Below, piece after piece: positions 1 to 11,075 of a stretch of DNA of 64,000 nucleotides. The stretch lies in the NCBI GenBank assembly GCA_013397935.1, contig VZRN01001114.1, positions 559,612 through 623,611 of the forward strand. The letters run 5' to 3'. This DNA is from Dasyornis broadbenti. Lineage: Eukaryota; Chordata; Aves; Passeriformes; Dasyornithidae. Positions within the stretch are counted from its first letter, which is position 1. The number at the start of each line of letters is the position of its first letter. The notes under the pieces are model-generated. The model made no database searches. It saw nothing but the letters and a program-made list of their open reading frames with translations, and was not told the DNA's origin. The position numbers and the translations under genes were made by a program.

Positions 1-437
1 CACTTGTATGCTCTATGGTGCTCTAGATTTTGCCCAGAAAATACGAATGCTATGAGTTTCTCCTTCCAACAATTAAATCTCAGTTTTAAAGGTGACTACA
101 TGTTACCCTACTAAGGGTCACGATATTTGCCAAAATGAACCACCAAATTAGGCAACCTTAGTTACTAATTAAGTAATGCATAACAGGAGTGTAACAGACC
201 AACTTTTCTAATGAATTTTAACAAAAATTACACCAGATATTTGCAGCTACACATATATTATATACCGCTTCAGAATTAGAAACTTAGAGGTGAAATTCTT
301 AGCATCTTCATATATGACAAGAATAATATGCCTCTACGACTATACATGTACAAAGCACTTTTTGCTTTGTATATGGAAAAAAAAAATTCATTTTAAGTAA
401 ACAAGTTCAAAAGGAAATTATGCACATTAAACACTTC

Positions 438-468
438 AAAAAAAAAAAAAATTAATACAAAAAAAAAA

Positions 469-500
<32 letters not shown>
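438..500 (+). repeat. Interrupted poly-A tract
   Basis: Runs of 14, 10 and more than 20 A residues separated by a few bases. No retroposed body is recognisable on its left. Low-complexity sequence. Confidence 0.9.
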
Positions 501-502
<2 letters not shown>

Positions 503-2957
503 CCTAAAAAGGGCAATACCAACATTTTCAAAAGTATCTAACCCTTTCAGCTACTTTACTCCACACATCTTCAATCCCAATGTACAGACTATAAGTAGCA
601 CAATTCCAAATTATGTCAATAATCATTCAGCAATGCTGAATATAAGATATTTAAGAATATTAATAAACAAAATTTCCAGATTAAAATAACGGTAACTTTT
701 CTGAATATCTTTTTCATTTGCCAGGTTTTTTTCATACAGTTTCTCTGTAGTCACAAGAAAAGGTAAGTTCCTCATACTGGTAAAGTAAACAGCAACCAAG
801 TGGTTTTGTGAAGCTGAGAAATCTGGTCAACATATTGATAGACTTGTTAACAATTTATATTTTAGTGCTTCCCCTCTTTATTTGTAGGATACACCCAGTG
901 AATCTTCCCTTTCCAGAGTAACAAATGATGAATTTGTAAATGTAACTATATGAAAAAGTGCAGGAACAAGAATTCCTCATTACAATTGACAGAAGAATTA
1001 TCTTTATGATGCACACATTTCTTTACTTATATAATGGGTGGGAAAGAATATTCATTTCAATGAGAAATATAATGAAGTATGTCATTTATGATTTCATCAT
1101 ATTCACTAGAGCATAATACTGGTACTCAAATATCACAGTGTATTCCAACATATCAACATCAGAAACAAGTTGCTACAGTTCAGTGGCAATGTACAACTGG
1201 GGCCACCATCCCATTGCAGAATGTACTGAAATGTGAAGAAGAAAAAAAAAAAAACAAAAGCTTAAAAGCTCAAATGTAACAGACTGCTGGCAAGATAAAC
1301 ACACTTTACTTAAAGAGCTTGAGAGAAATCTGGTTTTCCGCCAATTTTGAGAAATAAATTAGCAAAACCAGACCTCTTTCTGATGTGAAAGAAAGCTCCA
1401 ACACCACTTTTTCATCAAAGCTACTCCCCAGTGGAGCACACATTTGATCATGGAGCACTACAGTTACCATACATAAGAAAGTTCTGATTCTGTATGTAAC
1501 TTCTAATTACTTTTTACTGGCATTTAAAAGACAAAAATTATCAAGCCATTTTCCTATTACAGTACCACATATATAATTTTTTTTTTTTTCAAGAAATGTT
1601 CAACACATCCCTGTTATCATCAGGGTCCCCAGTGCTACCCACTGCACAGACATGCTGAGAGAAACGTCTTACAACTGCAAACTGCTATTGCAGGTGATAG
1701 CCACAAACTCCTCCTGGCTTTGCTGCACAAGTTGTGCCTGGTACAACTCTTTAAATTTATGTTTAGATACAGTGCTATCAAACTGAGCAGAGAGCTCAGG
1801 GAATTAAGACATCTCTGGCTTTGATCCTACCTCCAAAATAGCCTTCTCAAGCAGAGCTTTGGGAACACGGCCTTAAATTGTTTCTAGTCACAAGACCAAC
1901 CATTGAGGAGAAAAAGGTTTGCAGAAACAAAACACTTGGAGCACTCTACTTTGATTTACCTATAAATGTCGATTTTCAAACCCACATATTTGCCCAGTCA
2001 TAACTGCGTAAAATTCAGAGGGCTTTATCCATAGCATGAGTAAAGAACTATCCAACATTTGGTACTCCAGTGTTACTAGTGTGAGTTAAAAATGGAGCCT
2101 CTGCATCCTTCACTAAATCCAGATGTTGCAAATGTCAGTCTCTTGATTAATTAAAAGCAATTCCAAGTTAAAATGGAACCAGTATTGGAGGATCAGTTAA
2201 AATCGAAACCAAGCGTATCACATACATCAGCTTGCAAGCAGAGGCAACTGATGAAAGTAGACTTCACAAGAAGTTACTAATGCTCCTTCATTCAGAAGTA
2301 TCTTTGACTTCTTCATGAAGTACTGATCCTTTCAGGATGATGATTTCACCACATGTGACTACACTTACATTTTGGTACTGCTCCCTTATGACCACTTCCC
2401 AGTTATCCCCTGAAACAGATCTAATGGCAACAATAACCCTACACTCCTTAATCCATGTTTACCAGTAAGTCTGATTTACTGAGCACAAGGCACTTAAATA
2501 TAAACACCTGGAGAGCAGGCAAGGTCAGCGAGAAGCCTCCATTTCTCAAGTTTACTAACCTATTAATTCCTAGATTATGACTTTTTTTACCGCAGTTACC
2601 TTTTGTTTTCAGAAGAGCAGCTGAGTTTATACAGTTACCCACAGTTGCAGTGATGCTTGCAGCAAGCAGCCCAGCTGTTATTGCACCACAGCCAAAAATG
2701 TTTTCCAGGGAAAATAGCTGACTTCCATCCTTCCTAGGCCACTTGTCTGTTAATTCTGGGTGGTAGCATTTGACAGGTGCCTACTCTAATTATTATTTAT
2801 CCGGTATGCATCAGTTTTTCTTATTTAGAGTTCACATACTGATAAGCTCCCAATAGTTATTTTTATATAAGGTTCTTCAAAGGAAGTTTCCTATGCTCCC
2901 ATTCCTGTCTTCAGCTGCTCAGCTGGACTGCATGTTCTGGATTTTCAGGAAAGTCAC

Positions 2958-3290
2958 CATAGAATGACAGAATGGTTTGGGTTGGAAGATATGTTCAAGG
3001 TCACGCAGTCCAACCCTCCCTGCAACAAGCAGGGTCAGCTCCAAGTAGATCAGGTTGCTCAGAGCCCAATCCAACCTGACCGTGAATGTGTGCAGGGATG
3101 GGGCATCTACCACCTCACTGGACGATCTGTTTTAGAGTTTCATCACCCTCAGTATAAAAAATTTCTTCATTATTTCTAGTCAGACTCTGCTCTCTTTTAG
3201 TTTAAAACCATTATTCTTTGTCCTATCACAAGATGCCATATTAAAAAGTCTGTCTCTGTATTTCTTATAAGCCTGTTTCATTGCAAGATT
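2958..3290 (-). mobile_element. CR1 LINE 3' fragment, degraded
   Basis: It reads as the reverse complement of the CR1 3' end. It opens with CATAGAATGACAGAATGG followed by GTTTGGGTTGGAAGAT, then the typical CAGGTTGCTCAGAGCCC and GGGATGGGGCATCTACCACC landmarks, fading out near 3,290. CR1 is the dominant non-LTR retrotransposon of birds and is usually 5'-truncated as here. Many substitutions mark it as old. Confidence 0.9.
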
Positions 3291-5753
3291 TGCTCGAACA
3301 GTTCAAAACTGTACAACTACCAAAGAGCCCAGTAGAATCCATCTGTATTGAATACATTGCATTTGGCTATGCCACGTCTTTTAACAACTGTAGTGTACAC
3401 CAGAGAGCACTGAAAGATAGCTATATCTGCTGACTTCGGTGGCATCAGTTGCTGGAAAGCACATCTGTCCTCATTCAGTTACCCTCTGAAGGGCAGCCAG
3501 AGAGACATTTCTGCTCACTACCACTCTTTCTGCAAGTTTTCTCTTCAGCTATAAGGCCTAAGTCCAAAATGACGCATGAATCACAGACCCAAGCTGTTGT
3601 AGCAATGTATATTAAAATCAGTGTATGTGTATTTTACCAGCCTAAGGACTGAGTGGGACACAGATTTGGATCAGTTGTGGCTTAAGTCCATCTAGATCCC
3701 GGCTACGGTCGTTGCTGCCCTTCAAATTGCCATTCACTTGCACCAGAACCTTGTCCATATGATCAGCAGCTAAGAACCAACCCATGAAAAATGTTTTTGC
3801 TTTGTTTGTACAAATTAATTATGAGCATTAGTACCAGCAGTCTACTGCCAAAGAAAAAATGAAGATGTACTACTCAAAGGAAGACTGGACTCCTGAAGGC
3901 TCTGCTATTTGAGGGACAACTCTGCTCTTTCCACCACCACTGCCACCTGGGTGAGAATGGCTGACCAAGTGCCACTTGGATGGCTGGGATGGAAAACTCT
4001 GTAGCAGCTGCAGGTAAAATGGACAAGGGCAGTAACTCAGAACCTGCATAGAATTTTCCAAGCCTATTCCTGAGACTTTTTAAATCTGAAAACCTTCTAG
4101 AGATTCCTAACTCAACAGCTATTTCAAGACAACCAAACTGAACAAGTAATTAAAATCAAGTTGACTTTGTTTTCCTTCTTGGGTATCTCACAGTGCATTG
4201 CTGAGGTAGAAATTGTCTGCTCTGAGTATTTTTCAGCAGCACTGAACAGATTACCTGAGACGTACTTGTCTGCTTTACCTAGTTGTCATGGGAGAAAATA
4301 TTAATAGCCCATTGCAGTATACAGAATCTTAAAGACTGATCACATGAACAATCTTGAAGAAATTAGTAACTTACATTTCTTTCTGCTTCCAAAGCAATAA
4401 AGATTTTCATTAAACTAAAATTCCAAGAAGTGTTTCATAGTTTGCCACAAAAGAGCACTTGTGTTTTGTACAGGAGAACATGACCAGAGAGAGAACTAGA
4501 AGATCAGCCCTGTGATTCAGAACGGTATAAATCAACAGAATCAGAAATGCTTATCTCAAAACCTGTGCAGAGTAGAAGGGGCAGCCATTTAAGATAAATC
4601 AAATTTATGTTCTGGTCTGCAAACGTAACAGATAAAATAGTGGATGGTTTCCCAATGGAGCCTATTGGCTCAGATAATATATTAAGACCTCAAAAAAGAA
4701 CATTTCTTTCTCAAATTACTATTGGCACATGCATAGTATTATATTAGCCCCTTTTGCAGGGCTACTTGAAACACAAAATTACTTCGGACTCACTTGCCTT
4801 ACGTAAATTCACAGTCAAGTGCCTCCTCTGAAAAAATAAAACCTAACAAAAAATTAAAGGCACAGTGTATCAGTGTACATGCAGCAGATGAAAGCTATCA
4901 AAATTGGGGGAGGGTAGAAGAGTGGTCTCATTCCGTTTCATGCAGACTGTTTGAGCAGGAAATGTACTATCACTACATTTAAGTAAAAGATCAGTCACCT
5001 TAACTAACAACTTGAGAAAAACAAAGAAAGAAAAAAGCTCAAACACACAGACAACAACAGACTTAAACCCAGAACTGTTTTCTCATATCAGTAGTAAAAC
5101 AAGCTTTAAAAGGGTGACAACAATTCTCAGTTGGACAAGATGCTGCATCTCTGGGGCCACAAATCAGAATCGGGCAAATTCCGAGGTTGTAGAAACTCAC
5201 TGGTGTACTGAATGCAGGATGGTCACTCAGGCAAGTTTAAAATAATCTTAGTTGTTTATAACTCCTATGATTTAAGAAATGTCTATGATAGGTGACCTGA
5301 CATTAACCTCCTCTTACAATAACATAATGATAATTGATTTAAAATTTATCTTAGCGAATTGAGATAAATTTGACTGATATTTTTCCTTTTTTAAAGCACC
5401 ACTAGTATTCTTTTAAAGTCAGGTTGTAAGACCACAGGTCTTTTGCCATACCTCTGATTGCACTGTGTAGTACAGTGAAACATTCTGCCAAAATACAAAA
5501 ATTCTCAGACATGTATTTTAATCTCTATGTCTGTTCATTAGATACTTCTATCAAGTCCCTCCGGGCAGCAACAGCACCAAAGGGATTTCCATGTTTTTCT
5601 CTCACCCACGGTGGAGAAAATTCATAGAAGAGATCTATGTTAATTAGACCTAAAGAGTCTGAAAAAAATATTACTATTATTAATGCCAGTACAGAAAAAA
5701 AAAAAATATCCAAATGAGCCAGGTGTCTGAATATTCTCCATTAAATAAAAAAA

Positions 5754-5779
5754 TAGGTAGATAGATAAATAAATAAATT
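5754..5779 (+). repeat. Short tetranucleotide repeat (TAGA then TAAA units)
   Basis: TAGGTAGATAGATAAATAAA and onward, an imperfect microsatellite. Confidence 0.8.
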
Positions 5780-7705
5780 GAAAGTAAACCTCCCACCATT
5801 GGTCCATTCTCTCTATCTCAAAATCAGAAATCAAGTCTCTTGTAAGATGAAGGTACTGAAATTATCATCTTTTAAAACTACAGGCTAACAAGGCTAACGT
5901 TTTTCTCAAGCTGACATACAATTTTTTCCTGTATTGTAAAATTGAAATAAAGAAAGAGCAAAGTATTCTTCACAGATTCTGTCAAAAACAGTGACTTCAT
6001 CAAGCAATTGGCATTTAAGAGATTACAAATCCAAGCTAAAAATTCACTATTGCCATTGCAATGAAAATGTAAGTGACTTGGGGTCAACTGAAGGAAGAAC
6101 TTACATTTATTTCACTACTTTGAGATTATAGTAGACATTTGGAAACAAAAAAAGTGAAAGATTACTGCAATGCAGTTTTTGACAGATAGTATTTCCTGTC
6201 GAGACAGAACTGAAAGCACTATAGAGCTTCAAGATTGTAATCATTTCGTACATTTCTACCCACAAAGTACTTCCTTAGGCAAAATATTTCACCCCTGCAG
6301 CTGCTACCTCTTAGATGTACTGCCATCCTTCATCTTCATCCTCCCACAATTGGAAAGAAAGGAAGAAATGACAAGGCAAAGTTTTCAATCCTAAAACAAG
6401 GAAGTTTTATACAATATAGCAGGAATAGATAAAATAATCCCATGTGTATTATGGGTTTGTGCAAATATATCAACAATAAGATATTCGTAGTTGCTTCCTT
6501 TCTCAAATAGGCATTAAAGACACACAGGCATTTGCAAAACTGTGTTATAAAGCAAATACAAATTTATATGAGCTTTTCCTAACAGATGTCTCCCAATAGG
6601 GGTCAATGCCAGGTAGTTCTTCCCCAGCCCAGATTTACAATCTGTTCTTATCTGATTCAGTATCTTATTGTTTTGCTGTTCAGAGAATTATATATATTTT
6701 AAACACGAAGAAACAAGATCAAGTAAGACAAAAGCTTTGTATGAATCTCTAAAGCTGTGGTGGCTTTGATCCAAGTTTATCTGGACAGACTTCATCTGAA
6801 AGACAGGAGTTTGGGTAACGTAAAACTGATTGCAAGGGACAACAGATAGATGCTATCCAAGATATGGTGGATATGTCTAAGGGAATTAAACAAAATTTAC
6901 AAGGAAACGAGATATAAGAACTCTCATGCACATAGCAGGCTTTGTGGTGTTTCTTTGTGGAAATAAGGGTTTGACCTTTTATTAAAAATAATAATCCAAC
7001 AGAGGGAGCAGACAAGACTGACAGGTGATTTTAAGAACTGACAGTAGGTAAGCATGAGAAAGACTTTTAATAAAGTTTTAATCCTTTAAGAAAATTAACC
7101 AGAACAGAATCAAGGCCAACTTTGGTCACCCTAACTTAAATCTTACGAATTCTTGCAAGGTAAAATAGAGAGCTACATTACAGATGGAAGCAGTTATTTC
7201 ATTCCCACACAAGGAGTCTCTTCTATAGCTACACTAAGTATTGCTTTGTAAGAAGAAACACTCACATACTCCGCTTTAATCAATAGATTAAAACACTCCT
7301 ACAATAATTCCAGAGAACTATCTCCAGAAACAGTAAAAACTAATCTAATTTTGAGTAGAGTGAAAACAATAGACAGTCAAAATTTTGAAAATTAAGGCTC
7401 ACTTAAGACATTAGGATTTAGGTGCCTTACGGATATGGCACTGTCTGAGCAGGCACTTTTGGTGCTTATGCAGCACTTAGGAAAGTCAGGTCCTCAAAAT
7501 ACTGAAGTTTGAAGGAAGAAACAAGTAATTAATACACAAACAGAATTCTTGTGCTTCTGTCTTTAATTTGTTCTTTTGTAGTTCTGAGCACAATTACAAC
7601 TTGGCAGATATAACCATCGCGTTCAAAAGGCTCCTTTGCAACTAATGCTTCCTTCGTCAAAGTTGCTTCAGCCCACTGAACTTACTTTCTTTTCATGTTT
7701 CTTGT

Positions 7706-7830
7706 TTTTTATATTTTATATGTTATTTTTATAATATTTATATATTTTATGTATTTTAGTACTTTCATAAAATATGTATATGCATATTCACATATATAAA
7801 AATTGTATATATGTTTTAAAAATTATTCTC
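7706..7830. repeat. AT-rich low-complexity stretch
   Basis: Almost pure A/T with many TATA and ATTT words and several short palindromes (ATATGTATATGCATAT). No further function is visible. Confidence 0.8.
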
Positions 7831-8218
7831 TTACATACTTTCCCCTTTCACATCAAATTGAAAAATTCTATGAAGAATAAAGACCTGTCAGACAAACCTA
7901 ATGTGTACTAGTTACCAGAGTTTCTTACGCTCAAGTACTGCCCCATTTTACATGCTGGGACCTCTTCACTATGAGGTGTGCTGTAAAGCATAAATATCTA
8001 ATGCACTCAGTCTGGTATTTACCAGGTTTATCCATTTGCAGTGATATGGCTTTCAGTCAGTGACTGCTGCCCACCGTGCTCATTTCAGGATTGTGGCAGA
8101 GCATCATGCCTTGTCTAACACTGACCATGCATCCCCCAAGCACTGCGCGACTGCCAACTTTGAGTCTGTATTTGTTTTTAAATTAAGAGGAAGAAGAGGG
8201 TAAGCAAGGATTTCATGT

Positions 8219-8900
8219 CAAAGAATCCCAAAATCAATTAGGCTGGAAAAGACCTCTGACATCTTTGACTCCAATCTCTGACCAAATACCCCCACATGAA
8301 CTAGGCCCTGGCACAAAGTGCCATGTCCAGTCCTTCCTTAAGCACCGCCAGGGACAGTGACTCCACCACCTCCCTGGGCAGTCCATTCCAATGTCTAATC
8401 ACTCTTTCTGTGAAGAAATTCCTTTAAATGTCCAACTTAAAGCTCCCCTGACACAGTTTAGACTATGTTCACTGGGAAAAGAGATCGACCCCCGCCTGGC
8501 TACAACATCCTCTCAGGCAGTTGTAGAGAGCGGTAAGGCCCCCATGAGAGTCCTTTTCTCCAGGGTAAAGAACCCCTGCATCCTCAGCTGCTCCTCACAG
8601 GACTCATGCTCTAGACACTTCACCAGCTCTGCTGCCCTTCTCTGGACACACTCCAGCACCTCAATGTTTTTCTTGTACTGAAGGGTCCAGAACTGGATGT
8701 AGTATCTGATGTGTATCCTCACCACTGCTGAGTCCAGGGCGATAATCATAACCTGGTCCCGCTGGCCATGCTATTTCTGACACGGGCCAGGATGCCACTG
8801 GCCTTCTCGGCCACCTGGGCTCACTGCTGGCTCACGTTCAGCCAGCTGTCGACAAGCACTCCCAGATCCTTTTCCGCTGTCATGCGATGGAATGTCCAAG
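8219..8900 (-). mobile_element. CR1 LINE fragment, about 680 bp, antisense to plus strand
   Basis: It starts with the CR1 3' terminus in reverse complement (AAGAATCCCAAAATCAATTA, then AGGCTGGAAAAGACCTCTGA). It runs through the usual landmarks: CACCTCCCTGGGCAGTCCAT, TTCTCTGGACACACTCCAGC, CTTGTACTGAAGGGTCCAGA and CACTCCCAGATCC. It ends near 8,900 where the CpG island begins. Short ORFs here (8,391-8,749) are remnants in wrong frames. The 5' truncation point is approximate. Confidence 0.92.
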
Positions 8901-9103
8901 CTCCTGAAGTGTGACCATGCTGGTGTCAGTCACCTCTCCAGCAAAGGGGGAACAGTGGATACAGCAAGGACCCCAGCTGCCAGGCAGGGCTCCAGCCCAC
9001 CGACGCGGGTCAGGGCCAGCAGCAGCCGAGGCTGTGGCCCAGTGGCCGAAGGCCCCATTTCGGGAGAGATGAGAGGTGGGGAATGGCAGTACCCGCTGCA
9101 CGG

Positions 9104-9110
9104 CTATAAA
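9104..9110 (+). promoter_or_regulatory. TATA-like element on the plus strand of the CpG island
   Basis: CTATAAA lies 43 bases before an ATG at 9,153 (TAATGGCG context) that opens 164 codons of Arg/Ala/Gly-rich sequence to 9,647, running into the CR1. This may be a divergent transcript from the CPQ island. The reading frame is open mainly because CpG-rich DNA has few stops, so no protein is claimed. Confidence 0.2.
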
Positions 9111-9249
9111 GCAAGACAAGGAACTGCGGCCGAGCCCCCCGGGGCGCCGGTAATGGCGGCCAGGTGCCTCTACTCCGGAGCCGGAGCCTCCCGAGAAAGC
9201 GCTGCAGCCCGGCGGAGGGGCGCCAGCAGCCCGGGGGAACTCCCTGTGC

Positions 9250-9275
9250 GGAGGAGGTGGAGGAGGAGGAGGAAA
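9250..9275 (+). repeat. (GGA)n trinucleotide run in the CpG island
   Basis: GGAGGAGGTGGAGGAGGAGG-type run. On the minus strand it is a CCT tract just inside the putative CPQ intron 1. Confidence 0.85.
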
Positions 9276-9313
9276 AGGAGCACGATTAGGCGGTGGGCAG
9301 AGCAAACACGCAC

Positions 9314-9500
9314 CTTCCCAGTGCAGATCGGGCGGCGACAACGAGACAATCCTCGCCCCCAGACAGCTCAGGCCGGGGAAGGAGGAGCCGCCGCGGGGGT
9401 GGGAGGGGCCGGGCCCCGCCGCTGCCGTCGGCCCTGGCCTCTCGGAGCCCGCCCCGAGGCCAGGCGGGCCCGCTCTCGCCGCTGGAGCCCGGCACCGGAG
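9314..9500 (-). other. CPQ: Candidate CPQ non-coding exon 1 (5' end uncertain)
   Basis: On the minus strand, CpG-island sequence ends in GGGAAG followed by the near-consensus donor GTGCGT (GT at 9313-9312). This would make a short 5'UTR exon spliced across a long intron leftward, as expected for CPQ. The 5' boundary is a guess. No start codon with plausible coding downstream is needed in this exon. RNA reads or alignment to another bird's CPQ 5' end would settle it. Confidence 0.35.
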
Positions 9501-9583
9501 GCCTGGAAAGCAGCATCTGCCACCACCAGGTTTTCCAGGGGAGTGAGACCTTCGGTGAGAGGAGCTGTGAGGGTCCTGAGCAT

Positions 9584-9772
9584 TGGACCATGTTGCCCAA
9601 AAAAGTTGTGGATGCCCCATCCCTGGAAATACTCAATGCCAGGTTGAATGGGGCTCTGAGCAATGTGATCTAGTGGAAGGTGTCCTTGCCCATGGCAGGG
9701 ACTTGGAACGAGATAGTCTTTAAGGTCTCTTCCAACCCAAACCGTTTTATGATGCTGTGATGATTCTATGAT
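9584..9772 (+). mobile_element. CR1 LINE 3' fragment, plus orientation
   Basis: It has the sense-oriented CR1 3' end: GTGGATGCCCCATCCCTGGA, CTAGTGGAAGGTGTCC, AAGGTCTCTTCCAACCCAAA and terminal TGATTCTATGAT repeats. It abuts the CpG island on its left and the inverted-repeat arm on its right, and has the opposite orientation to the CR1 at 8.2-8.9 kb, so the island lies between two inverted CR1 copies. Confidence 0.93.
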
Positions 9773-9776
9773 TGCA

Positions 9777-11075
9777 CTTTTGTAGGGAATGTGTGATAGT
9801 GGTGCAAGGGTACATGGAAAATGCATGAAGCACTAGGAACCTTTCCTGCTGGCTGCACAGTGGCAGCATCCTTCTCCTGAGCATTTCAGACCATGGCTAT
9901 TCTTGCTTGTGTAGTTCATGGATGTTTTCCGGCTGTCTAAGAGCCTTTCCTGCCTTCACACTGCTGGAAACTGAGACAGGACCACTACTCCTCAGATGGT
10001 GGCTGCCTACAGAAGTAACATTGCATTGATTTAAATAAAGGTGTGTTTATAAAAACACTTAGGTAAATGAGTGCAATTTCTTCTGTAGATAAGATCTTAA
10101 AATACAAACATGCGTCTTAATCTGCAAACACTTGAATTAAAGCTCTTGTTTTATTCTAAGTCAATGAGACTACCCAGGTGCTTAGAGGTAAGGGTTTTTA
10201 GGATCAAAGCCCTTGGTATGTTTCCAAAAACCTGCTGTAGCAGGAAGACATTGAAGAATTTCCCTCTAATATTCAACAGTATTCCAATATTCATGAACTT
10301 CCTGCCTCCATGAAATGACTGTTATACTAATGAGCTTCATAGGTGTGTACCTTGAGGAGGGGTTTGAAACATATTATTACAAGATAATGGCGGTTCCTGC
10401 CAACCTGACTCCTCCACCTATTTATTTGAGGTGACTCATTTGTATTTTTTCACTTGTATTTTTCAGTACAGCATCTGAATGGTATGTTTTTGTAGCTGGG
10501 GCTGTGTCTTCTGCAATACAGATCAGGGAGCATGCTGGTGGCATGAAACAATGCGTTTCTCAAACTCCCACAGTCCGTAAGAGTCCTGTTCCATTGAGGG
10601 TAACAAAATAACTGCTTCAACAAAAATGTTATACAAGGAAAAGGCTGTCAGAGATTTGCCTGTCTAGCCCCTTCTTTCCTGCACATTATATTCTTGACAT
10701 ACAGTGCCCTATAAGCTGTATCTATCTAGTACTGTATCTCTGGAAAGAGATGATACAGTGATTAAAGTGATAAATGTGTCACTGAAAGTCATGCAAGAAA
10801 ATATTCCATACTCAGTGTTTGGCTGTTGCACCCACAACACCCTGAACTTAATGTACAGCCTTCCTTTTCACTTTCAGCAAGAGAGAACATAGGACATGTC
10901 TTCATGAACAAGCTCATGTAAAATTGTACTTGCAGTATGTGAATTTAGGATTTTGGTTGATTCATGAGAGTGATTTCTTTTCACTGCTCCACTGTGCAGC
11001 CAGCAGGAAAGGCTCCTCATACTTCATCCATTTTACATGTGCCCTTGCACCACTATCACACACTCACTATAAAAG
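9777..11075. repeat. Inverted repeat: arms 9,777-9,868 and 10,988-11,075
   Basis: The plus strand of the left arm (TTGTAGGGAATGTGTGATAG, then TGGTGCAAGGGTACATGG, ending CTTTCCTGCTGGCTGCACAG) reappears in reverse complement in the right arm (CTGTGCAGCCAGCAGGAAAG ... CTTGCACCACTATCACACAC). By eye the arms differ at roughly one position in eight over about 90 bp. Similarity stops abruptly at both ends of the arms. The 1.1 kb spacer (about 9,869-10,987) has no recognisable gene. The codon-position pattern of the differences does not favour silent sites, so a coding origin is unlikely. It could be the terminal inverted repeats of a decayed DNA transposon or two inverted copies of a short unclassified repeat. 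Confidence 0.75.

Larger units (their letters stand above)
1..8218. other. No gene seen; presumed CPQ intron 1
   Basis: AT-rich sequence without recognisable coding exons, RNA genes or CpG islands. If the CpG island at 9.3 kb is the CPQ start, this is the beginning of CPQ intron 1 on the minus strand. It contains a CR1 remnant (2,958-3,290), A-rich tracts (438-500), a short tetranucleotide repeat (5,754-5,779) and an AT-rich low-complexity stretch (7,706-7,830), listed separately. All ORFs are under 90 codons and look like chance. Confidence 0.6.
8990..9580 (-). promoter_or_regulatory. CPQ: CpG island, probable CPQ promoter
   Basis: This is the only long CpG-dense stretch in the window: many CG dinucleotides, GC boxes and GGA/CCT runs, flanked by AT-rich DNA. 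It lies about 10 kb beyond the SDC2 3' end. In other vertebrates CPQ (carboxypeptidase Q, a secreted/lysosomal M28-family dipeptidase) follows SDC2 in the same orientation, has a non-coding first exon and a very long first intron. Position, strand and lack of coding sequence all fit. No CPQ coding exon is in the window, so the name rests on gene order alone. Confidence 0.55.

Noticed and set aside
284..302. TTAGAGGTGAAATTCTTAG resembles a universally conserved segment of small-subunit rRNA.
   Set aside because: Only about 16-19 bases match; the flanks on both sides are unrelated to rRNA, so it is not an rRNA gene or fragment.
8880..9620. 246-codon minus-strand ORF, Pro/Gly/Ala-rich.
   Set aside because: It runs from one CR1 through a CpG island into another CR1; its openness reflects GC-rich composition and no protein family is recognised.
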